From positions 1 through 5,100 of the forward strand of contig CAIRAS010000514.1 of the NCBI GenBank assembly GCA_903876615.1: a stretch of 5,100 nucleotides of DNA, given 5' to 3'. The notes beneath the pieces were generated by a model, which was not told the origin of the DNA, did no database searches, and worked only from the letters and a program-made list of their open reading frames with translations. Shown here piece after piece: positions 1 to 5,100 of the stretch. The DNA comes from an uncultured Holophagaceae bacterium. GTDB taxonomy: Bacteria > Acidobacteriota > Holophagae > Holophagales > Holophagaceae. The first letter of the stretch is position 1. Every line of letters begins with the position of its first letter. Both the position numbers and the translations under genes were made by a program.

Positions 1-495
1 GACCGGGGTGCCCTGGGGGAAGGCCGAGCCAGGCACGAAGACGTTCATCTCGACCTTACTGCCCAGCCAGGTGGCGTAGACCAGGGTGCCCGTCCCCGCC
101 CACTGGGGTTCCGGCCACCGCAGGAGCAGCTTCCAGTTCCCGGTGGTCGGGTTTGGGACGATGGCCTGATACACAAAGCCGCCTCCGGTGCCGTCCGCCT
201 CCACCGGGGCCTCATCCTTTTGGAACAGCAGGCCCGGCGTGTCCTCGGCCCAGGGCAGCACCGTGCCGTCGGGCTTTACAAAGCTGGCCTGCCCCTGGTC
301 CGTGTCAAACCGGGTGGCCACCCGCAGGGAATCGCAGGCATCCACGGGCAGTGCCACCTCGGCGCGGTCGCCATTGACCGGCACCACCACCGTCACCAGC
401 AACTCCGGCCTCGCCGAGGCGGCGGTCGTCTGGCCCAAGAGGGGCCTACCGAGACCCAGCAGCAGGACCAGGACGGTCAGCAGCTCTCTTGCCAT
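1..495 (-). CDS. Exported beta-rich protein, 5' part only
   Basis: The first 165 residues of a protein that runs off the window at base 1. The start ATG (493-495) has a clear Shine-Dalgarno. Residues 1-28 form a signal peptide: MARELL, then a leucine-rich core (TVLVLLLGLG), with possible cleavage after LLG (21) or ASA (28). The remainder is rich in predicted beta strands, with VKPDGTVLPW (73-82), a GNWKLLLRW strand (119-127) and FPQGTPV at the window edge. The order 'PDG ... P-x-x-G-x-W ... pxGxPV' recalls the Ig-like modules next to 'choice-of-anchor' and VWA-type domains in surface proteins, so more Ig-like domains may follow; this is inference. It overlaps the lipoprotein gene by 50 bases in another frame. 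Its composition is strongly GC-rich, like the Ig-domain gene at the other end of the window and unlike the two genes between them. Function unknown. Confidence 0.8.
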   Translation of the reverse strand, partial: MARELLTVLVLLLGLGRPLLGQTTAASARPELLVTVVVPVNGDRAEVALPVDACDSLRVATRFDTDQGQASFVKPDGTVLPWAEDTPGLLFQKDEAPVEADGTGGGFVYQAIVPNPTTGNWKLLLRWPEPQWAGTGTLVYATWLGSKVEMNVFVPGSAFPQGTPV

Positions 496-1978
496 CGGCT
501 TTCACCTCATCTTCCCATTGATTTGTCAGGTCCATGATGTCGATGCAAAGCGAATCTCTGGTTTGCCGAAGATAAAACACCCTGCTGAGGTCATTCAGCA
601 CGAAGGTATGTTCCCCCATTCGGTCATCCCCGACCTGAAATACGGGTTGCCCTTTCGCATACGTGGTCACGCTGCTCACTGATGGTGGTTCTTTCTGCTT
701 GGGTTGAGAACTCGATCCCCACCATCCTCGTTGTGCTTCCGGAGGGGCGGGATACACCGCCTTTTTCTCTATTTTGTAATTGAAGTCCTGGCCCTGGGGC
801 GGCGGGGTGATCAGAAATGGCAGGTCATCATGCTGATCGGGTCGTTTCAAGAGTGGATCAATGATTCGTCGAGATTCCTCTAGGAATTTTGCACGGGCTT
901 TGTCGTAGGCGAGGGTACTGGTGTCGTCCTGCCCTGGATTCAAGAAGGACAGGAGCACCTTCCATTTCTTTGTCTGGAAGTCATATAACACCCAGTGTTC
1001 GTCTTCGGTGCCAAGGAATTCCATGCGCAGGTTGCAGCACAGGGCATCGTGACCATTCTTCAGCTTCACATAGAACAAGAAACGATACGGGGAACCTGAA
1101 AATTCTTTGAATAATTCCTTGGGATAGAGATTGCTCAATTTGTATTCAATGGTTTCGTGTCTGGTCCAGATCTTGGGTGAAGGCTCTTCCTGAGCCGCCC
1201 ACAATTCGGTCAGGTCCATGATGTCAAGTTTGATGGAATCCGTGGACCGGTGCTTGTAGACCACCGTGCGAAAATTATCGAGGACGTAGGTATGGTCATT
1301 CATCATCTCGTCCTGTACCTGGAATACAGGGTGGCCCTTGAAGAACATCGTTTTGGTACCCGTGAACTGCTCGTATTTTCGGACGGTCTGTTTCTCGCCA
1401 CCCCACCAGCCGCCTCCACCCTTCCTGTACTCCACGGCGTAGCCCCCATCCTTCATGTAGTCGAAGAAGGCGGCCTCTGGTGGGCGGACTCTGGTAATGC
1501 GGTCGCCTGCAGGATGACTCCACCTCTCGGGGAAATCCCTGTAGTACCGTTTCGACCGCTCCAGAATGGGGGTGATGAGGCGCTCCACTTCTGCCTCGTA
1601 CTTTCGTTTTTCTATGACGTACTTCTTCTCATCTTCTACCCGATTTGCATTCCTATCTTCAACCCGTTCCCTGTAGGGTGTCGGATCGACGAACGACAGA
1701 ATTCGTGTCCACTCTCTGGCCTGAAGGTCATAGAGAACCCAGTGACTATTTCCTACATGGCCAACAAAAAATAGTATCGCATCATGCCCATTTATTGATT
1801 TGACAAAATATGGAAAATCAACATCACCACCTTCAAATCTTGCATCCAGAAATTTCACTTTGAATTCAACCGTTTCATGTTTCACCCAAAAATTGGGAGA
1901 ATCGTTATTTAACTGTCTTCCATTACGACAAGCTATCGTTAAAATACAGCCTATTATAAATATCAATATTTTATTCAT
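446..1978 (-). CDS. Putative lipoprotein with two copies of an unrecognised ~220-residue unit
   Basis: A 510-residue protein of a family I do not recognise. The N-terminus MNKILIFIIGCILTIAC is a short hydrophobic signal ending in C17, consistent with lipoprotein export, although T at position -3 makes the lipobox imperfect. The mature part is two diverged copies, about 31-260 and 271-488. Shared landmarks in order are WxxHETxE(F/Y)K (31, 271), NGHDA (63, 308), HWVLYD (79, 328), LSFx(D/N)P (94, 343), a charged probable helix (about 103-145, shorter at 355-378), WWG (191, 419), KGxPVFQV (214, 442) and DIMDLT (252, 480). No catalytic triad or metal motif stands out. The gene is coupled to the hydrolase through ATGA and overlaps the next gene by 50 bases. 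Its first ~240 bases are very AT-rich compared with everything else here. It could be a partner, inhibitor or immunity protein of the hydrolase, or an independent envelope protein. Confidence 0.85.
   Translation of the reverse strand: MNKILIFIIGCILTIACRNGRQLNNDSPNFWVKHETVEFKVKFLDARFEGGDVDFPYFVKSINGHDAILFFVGHVGNSHWVLYDLQAREWTRILSFVDPTPYRERVEDRNANRVEDEKKYVIEKRKYEAEVERLITPILERSKRYYRDFPERWSHPAGDRITRVRPPEAAFFDYMKDGGYAVEYRKGGGGWWGGEKQTVRKYEQFTGTKTMFFKGHPVFQVQDEMMNDHTYVLDNFRTVVYKHRSTDSIKLDIMDLTELWAAQEEPSPKIWTRHETIEYKLSNLYPKELFKEFSGSPYRFLFYVKLKNGHDALCCNLRMEFLGTEDEHWVLYDFQTKKWKVLLSFLNPGQDDTSTLAYDKARAKFLEESRRIIDPLLKRPDQHDDLPFLITPPPQGQDFNYKIEKKAVYPAPPEAQRGWWGSSSQPKQKEPPSVSSVTTYAKGQPVFQVGDDRMGEHTFVLNDLSRVFYLRQTRDSLCIDIMDLTNQWEDEVKADGKRAADRPGPAAGSR
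502..509 (-). promoter_or_regulatory. Shine-Dalgarno site of the downstream exported-protein gene
   Basis: The minus strand reads TGAGGTGA followed by AAGCCG and the ATG at 493-495. It lies inside the final codons of the lipoprotein gene and supports an out-of-frame start 50 bases before the lipoprotein stop. Its layout, GAGGTGA then six bases then ATGG, is the same as at the hydrolase gene. Confidence 0.75.
515..1168 (-). repeat. Second copy of the internal protein duplication
   Basis: Codons for residues 271-488 of the lipoprotein, running from WTRHETIEYK to DIMDLTNQW. It has the same landmark order as the first copy, with a shortened helix and a proline-rich stretch (TPPPQG, YPAPPEAQ) before WWG. 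A 17-base identical block, on the plus strand gtcaggtccatgatgtc, ends both copies (525-541 here, 1209-1225 in the first copy). Confidence 0.8.
1199..1888 (-). repeat. First copy of the internal protein duplication
   Basis: Codons for residues 31-260 of the lipoprotein, running from WVKHETVEFK to DIMDLTELW. It aligns in order with the second copy, and its charged helix region is longer (about residues 103-145, with EKKYVIEKRKYEAEVERL). It contains the AT-rich 5' part of the gene. DNA similarity between the copies is mostly eroded, apart from short blocks. Confidence 0.8.
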
Positions 1979-4104
1979 TTAGACCCTCCATAAGTTGGAG
2001 GATACTTGTCCTTCAGGAGGTTAAGAATTCCTATCGTCACGGGAAGGGCCTTCAACATGGAGTGATTCCCCGCATCCACATTGGGAGGGTTGCCTCCTCT
2101 GGAGTCTCGCCTGGCCTTGAAGTACTCCAGGAAGGCCCGCCTGAAGATCACCCGATTTTGCATCGGCGTGTTTTCCAGTTCCCTGGGCAGGGCGCTTGAG
2201 TACGGTGTCACCAGGTCGTTCGGCATCCATTGCGTAAGGCTTCCACCGCGAATCACGATCCTGCTCTGGGCCCTATGGTTCCCTTGTTCATCGATTGCAT
2301 CAGGACCTCTTATGGTTTCCAACCTCAGGTTATCTCCGGTCGTCGCCAGGAGCCCGTAAGTGGAGGTCATTCCGCTGTGCGTGAGAGGCTTCAAATACCA
2401 ACCCGTTGGACCCAGTACTTTCCACTCCTCCAAGCTGATGTCCTTGTCTCCATCCATGTCGGCGTCCCCAGCCACCGAATAATTCAGCCCACCATTCTTA
2501 ATGAACGGTTGCCAATCATCGTATGATATATGTCTGCTGGCCCACCCGGTGGTTCCCATCTCGACTTGATAGCGTTGATCCCTCAAGGCGGCTCCTTTTG
2601 GGATTTTAGATGGAGTGTAACCCAGTATCAGGGACACCGTGTCTGCCGCATCTTCGATGTTTTTTCTAACAAGGGGAGACACCCCTTGCCCAGCATCAAC
2701 AGCAGAAACACCGCCACCTCCAAGTTGGCGGATGGTGTAGCCCACATCAGAGACTGGGGTTCCCTGAAAGGGTGTACCCAAGCTGACGAACCCAAGGACC
2801 TTGAAGGTTGTATCCCCTACTTGTTTTTCCTTTTGCGTGGAAGATTTCCGAAGTTCTTTTGTCACTAACCATCGGCAATCACTGCCCCCCTTGCTGTGGG
2901 CGATCAGGTGGCAGTTTGCACCAACCCCCTCCCCCACATTCATCCCGTATGCCTCAAGCACATGAGGGATGAGGAACCTCAATTGCATCGCAGAGAACTC
3001 GAAGCTAGCATTTCCACTCGAGTCGTTTTTGTAGTCTGGTAGTTGCTCAATGTAACGATCCTTGCCCTTCCGGACGATGGAATCCTTGATTTCGGGACCG
3101 TCATATAGGCCCGCAGGTCCAAGGTCGATTTTATAAAACCATGGGCCTGCATATTGGCCTCGAAGATCAGTTTGGGGATTGCCCTTGGGGTTCACTGTGG
3201 GTGAATTATCAAGGGCGCGAGCGAACCCACTGCCATCCTTCAGTGTGCTCTGCTTTTCTGATGTCGTGTCAGGCTCCTCCCAGGTGGTATGAGAAGCGTT
3301 CGTTCCATGGACGAAAATAATCGGTGCCATGGCGCCGAACTCGATCATTCCGTAGAGGTGGACCCGTAAGTTCATGACTCCCATGGCCCCAGGAACCGAA
3401 CACTTGGTTTTCAGCCAGATGGTGTTCTTCCCGGGGGCCGGGGCGATACTCTTCTTGTCGTGAACCAGGCGGAATAACTCGTCCACATGGTTGTCATAAG
3501 TGAATTGCGGGGAGCCGAACTTCACTTTCTTGGAATCCCAAGCGAACTGCAGAATGTTCCACTTAGCAGGAAGTCCACCTTCGGCGAGGGTTCCGGTCAT
3601 TAGCGGTGCGTCATAGGTTGTGACTTCCTTCCCATTCAGGGTCGCTACTTCTACATTCGAACGGATGGGGTCGTTGAAAGAGAGGCCCGAAAGGCGGACT
3701 TGGCCTTCCGGAGAGCCCGGCAGGCGCTCCACGTAGATGTATAGCGTGACCCGTGATGTCTTGCTTACCAGGCCGTCGGAGACTGCCTGCTCCAAGTAGC
3801 TAAGCCCACCCAGTAAACCAGGAAAGGACTCGCCTGGAGCCCGCGACGTCACGCAACGGAGGATGGGAATATTCAGCTGCATTCGGATACTGAGGCCTGA
3901 GGCTTGGGACGAGAACACAACCCCGTCCCTGATCGTGACATTGGGCAAGATCTTGTCCGGCAGCTTCAATTTCTTGCCACCATCCGAGTAGTTATTCGCC
4001 TGGTAGTCCTGGGCCAGGCCAGGCAGAACGCTGATGGCCAGGACCAACGGTACGGCCAGGAGCCGGAACCACTTCTTGATTGATAGCAGGGCAAACGGTT
4101 CCAT
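1975..4104 (-). CDS. Secreted alpha/beta-hydrolase, probable lipase/esterase with EF-hand-like loop
   Basis: A 709-residue serine hydrolase predicted to cut ester bonds, probably of lipids, outside the cytoplasm. Residues 1-31 are a Sec signal peptide (KKWFR, a hydrophobic core, likely cleavage after GLA). Residues about 35-258 look like a beta-rich N-terminal domain without a recognised name. The hydrolase core follows: FVHGTN (264-269) with the oxyanion HG; nucleophile elbow AHSKG (402-406) with S404; the usual strand SLGTPFQGTP (441-450); NDLVTPYSSA (629-638) with likely acid D630; and NHSML (680-684) with likely base H681. This layout matches triacylglycerol lipases and related esterases. 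An EF-hand-like loop DMDGDKDISLEE lies at 549-560, between nucleophile and acid. Cysteines C398 and C410 flank the elbow and could pair. The start is set by a strong Shine-Dalgarno. The stop overlaps the next start by four bases. Hydrolase fold is sure; substrate is not. Confidence 0.9.
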   Translation of the reverse strand: MEPFALLSIKKWFRLLAVPLVLAISVLPGLAQDYQANNYSDGGKKLKLPDKILPNVTIRDGVVFSSQASGLSIRMQLNIPILRCVTSRAPGESFPGLLGGLSYLEQAVSDGLVSKTSRVTLYIYVERLPGSPEGQVRLSGLSFNDPIRSNVEVATLNGKEVTTYDAPLMTGTLAEGGLPAKWNILQFAWDSKKVKFGSPQFTYDNHVDELFRLVHDKKSIAPAPGKNTIWLKTKCSVPGAMGVMNLRVHLYGMIEFGAMAPIIFVHGTNASHTTWEEPDTTSEKQSTLKDGSGFARALDNSPTVNPKGNPQTDLRGQYAGPWFYKIDLGPAGLYDGPEIKDSIVRKGKDRYIEQLPDYKNDSSGNASFEFSAMQLRFLIPHVLEAYGMNVGEGVGANCHLIAHSKGGSDCRWLVTKELRKSSTQKEKQVGDTTFKVLGFVSLGTPFQGTPVSDVGYTIRQLGGGGVSAVDAGQGVSPLVRKNIEDAADTVSLILGYTPSKIPKGAALRDQRYQVEMGTTGWASRHISYDDWQPFIKNGGLNYSVAGDADMDGDKDISLEEWKVLGPTGWYLKPLTHSGMTSTYGLLATTGDNLRLETIRGPDAIDEQGNHRAQSRIVIRGGSLTQWMPNDLVTPYSSALPRELENTPMQNRVIFRRAFLEYFKARRDSRGGNPPNVDAGNHSMLKALPVTIGILNLLKDKYPPTYGGSK
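1984..1990 (-). promoter_or_regulatory. Shine-Dalgarno site of the duplicated lipoprotein gene
   Basis: The minus strand reads TGGAGGG, then TCTAA, then the ATG at 1976-1978. The site lies within the last codons of the hydrolase gene (tail YGGSK). Together with the ATGA stop/start overlap, it points to translational coupling of the two genes and fixes the start of the 510-residue protein. Confidence 0.8.
2425..2460 (-). other. EF-hand-like calcium loop inside the hydrolase
   Basis: These codons give hydrolase residues 549-560, DMDGDKDISLEE. Loop positions 1, 3, 5, 7 and 9 are D, D, D, D and S; position 8 is the usual hydrophobic I, and position 12 is the usual E. The one departure is K in place of the common G at position 6. 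A helix-like stretch (EEWKVL) follows. Calcium binding is a prediction from the motif. The entering helix is not evident (preceding residues NYSVAGDA), so this may be a lone loop rather than a full EF-hand. Confidence 0.6.
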
Positions 4105-4110
4105 GTTTAC

Positions 4111-4118
4111 TCACCTCT
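4111..4118 (-). promoter_or_regulatory. Shine-Dalgarno site of the hydrolase gene
   Basis: On the minus strand the bases read AGAGGTGA, followed by six bases (GTAAAC) and the ATG at 4102-4104. The site overlaps the TAG stop codon (4117-4119) of the Ig-domain gene, so ribosomes ending there could restart on the hydrolase gene. It fixes the start of the 709-residue protein, which then begins with a well-formed signal peptide. Confidence 0.8.
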
Positions 4119-5100
4119 ACTCTGCATTCAGCTCTGACAACTTGACGGCTATCGTCTTCCCAAGCTCCACCGCCACGGCCATCACCTTGAGGTCGTCCTT
4201 CTCCTGGCGGATGAGCACCACTTCCGCCACATCGTAGGGTCCATCCTCACCGAGGTCGGCCTGAAGGGCGGCGGCACTGAACCAGACCTCCTGGGCGGTG
4301 GTGCCTGCCTCTGCCGTGAAGGAGGCGGTCGCCTGGGTGGTCTGCCCGCTGGCGGAGCGCAGGGTCACCTTCACGGAGTAGGTGCCAGCCTCCTCGATGA
4401 GCAGGGCCGGCCGGATGACCAGTCCCTTGGCCCGTTTCACGGTCACGAAGGCTTTGGCCAGCCGGCTGCCGACCTGGTAGGAGACTTCCACCGTCCCGTC
4501 CATGGCGGGGGCCGTGAACAGGCCGCTGGGGCTGATGCTCCCGGCGCTGGCGGTCCAGGAGGGCTGTCCGGAGGCGGTGTTACCGCTGGACTGGAAGGCG
4601 AGGGTCTCCCCCGTCGTGACGTTGGCAGTCCTGGGTTCCAGGGCCACGTCCGCCACCACCACCTTGGCCTCGGCAATGGCCGAGGTGTTCTGGATGAGGG
4701 TGGCCCTGACGGTGTAGGCCCCGGTGGTGCCAGGTGCCAGGTAGGTGCCGTCCTGGCCGATGCTGCCGCCTCCGGCTTCGGCGATGGACCAGCTCACCGG
4801 GCCCGCCAGGGCGCCCGAGGTGGTGGCCTGGAAGCTCATGCTCCCGTTGGCCAGCACATAGCCCTCCGGCGGGTTGAGCTCGATGCTGACGGGCAAGGCC
4901 ACCTGCTGCGGAGTGCCCTCGAGCTGGCGGACGCTAAGGGTCTTGGCGGGGGTCTCCGTGCTGTACAGCAGCCCCTCCCCCACCGTCCACGCCCCACTCA
5001 CGGCAAACTGGTAGATGGGCGTGAGGGTCATGGGTGTGGTGCTCTGGCCGGTGAAGGTGGGCTGGAGGGTCTTGAGGTCAAAGACGTAGAGCTGGCCGCC
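4117..5100 (-). CDS. Exported-type protein with tandem Ig-like (BIG2-like) domains, 3' part only
   Basis: This is the C-terminal 327 residues of a larger protein. The frame stays open to base 5100, so the internal ATG at 5029-5031 is not the start. In visible residues, 1-66 hold short beta strands of the LYVFDLKT kind, possibly the last blade of a beta-propeller. Residues about 69-150 and 151-222 are two Ig-like domains with the pattern V/P-S-W, GSI, G-x-Y/F-x-AP, then an alternating strand, as in bacterial BIG2-type folds. Residues about 226-300 form a third beta module with AGTYSVKVTL, a central WFSAAAL and a DGPYDVAEVVL ending; this resembles a beta-sandwich module I associate with surface proteins of other bacteria. 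No catalytic motif is visible. The role is probably binding or structural at the cell surface or outside the cell; substrate unknown. The gene is strongly GC-rich, unlike the two genes after it, and ends 12 bases before the hydrolase start. Ig-like domains fairly sure; function unknown. Confidence 0.8.
   Translation of the reverse strand, partial: GGQLYVFDLKTLQPTFTGQSTTPMTLTPIYQFAVSGAWTVGEGLLYSTETPAKTLSVRQLEGTPQQVALPVSIELNPPEGYVLANGSMSFQATTSGALAGPVSWSIAEAGGGSIGQDGTYLAPGTTGAYTVRATLIQNTSAIAEAKVVVADVALEPRTANVTTGETLAFQSSGNTASGQPSWTASAGSISPSGLFTAPAMDGTVEVSYQVGSRLAKAFVTVKRAKGLVIRPALLIEEAGTYSVKVTLRSASGQTTQATASFTAEAGTTAQEVWFSAAALQADLGEDGPYDVAEVVLIRQEKDDLKVMAVAVELGKTIAVKLSELNAE

Noticed and set aside
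188..682. Plus-strand open frame of 164 codons
   Set aside because: It lies antisense to two well-supported minus-strand genes, its product is low-complexity (S, R, T, P rich), and it has no convincing ribosome site. It is a by-product of GC-rich codons opposite it.
1250..1774. Plus-strand open frame of 174 codons
   Set aside because: It is antisense to the duplicated lipoprotein, whose internal repeat is preserved at protein level in the minus frame. No domain or signal is seen in the plus-frame product.
1953..1958. TATAAT on the minus strand as an internal promoter for the third gene or later
   Set aside because: It lies inside the lipoprotein coding start, and the position 17 bases upstream reads TAAATG, not a -35 box. 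In an AT-rich stretch such a hexamer is expected by chance.
1975..4104. Type VI secretion lipase effector
   Set aside because: The hydrolase begins with a clear Sec signal peptide, and no VgrG, PAAR or Hcp gene or adaptor is visible. The immunity idea is kept only as a general hypothesis.
4105..4116. Terminator or promoter between the Ig-domain gene and the hydrolase
   Set aside because: The gap is only 12 bases and is taken up by the Shine-Dalgarno and spacer.
4443..4676. Minus-strand frame of 77 codons inside the Ig-domain gene
   Set aside because: A proline- and arginine-rich shifted-frame shadow (PRPRWWWR) of a GC-rich coding sequence; the main frame carries clear Ig-like patterns.
5029..5031. 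ATG at 5031 as the true start of the Ig-domain gene
   Set aside because: The frame is open and protein-like for 23 more codons to the window edge (including LYVFDLKT), and no signal peptide or ribosome site precedes this ATG.

Overview
The window is a fully coding, single-direction gene row on the minus strand, read from base 5100 down to base 1. It holds four genes, two of them cut by the window edges. In transcription order they are: (A) the 3' end of a protein with Ig-like domains, >5100 to 4117; (B) a secreted alpha/beta-hydrolase of lipase type, 4104-1975; (C) a putative lipoprotein built from two copies of an unrecognised ~220-residue unit, 1978-446; (D) the 5' end of a second exported beta-rich protein, 495 to <1. 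A and B are 12 bases apart, B and C overlap by 4 bases (ATGA), and C and D overlap by 50 bases. Each of the three visible starts has a good Shine-Dalgarno sequence. This looks like one operon whose promoter lies above base 5100 and whose terminator lies below base 1. No RNA gene, mobile element, CRISPR array, promoter or terminator was found, and no gene-free stretch exceeds 12 bases.

Three of the four products start with visible export signals (B, C, D). The fourth (A) has the domain style of an exported protein. Together they suggest an envelope or secreted set in a Gram-negative-type bacterium. The GC-rich flanks and the Ig-like domains of A, with their 'W-S...GSI...G-x-Y-x-AP' pattern, recall large exported proteins of Acidobacteriota such as the Holophaga/Geothrix group. 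That taxonomic guess is inference with low to moderate confidence.

The most notable structure is compositional and modular. A and D are strongly GC-rich (sample 60-base rows counted by hand at 65-70%). The hydrolase and the duplicated lipoprotein between them are clearly lower (sample rows 43-65%). The 5' end of the lipoprotein gene, 1741-1980, is only about 32% GC. This fits a two-gene lipase plus lipoprotein cassette of different origin lying between two native envelope genes. The start signals of B and D, which bound this block on either side, share the exact layout GAGGTGA, 6 bases, ATGG.

B has a complete predicted Ser-Asp-His triad (S404, D630, H681), an oxyanion HG motif and an EF-hand-like calcium loop inside the catalytic domain. 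C matches no family I recognise. Its tight coupling to B makes it a candidate partner, inhibitor, immunity protein or chaperone of the hydrolase, which is a hypothesis only.
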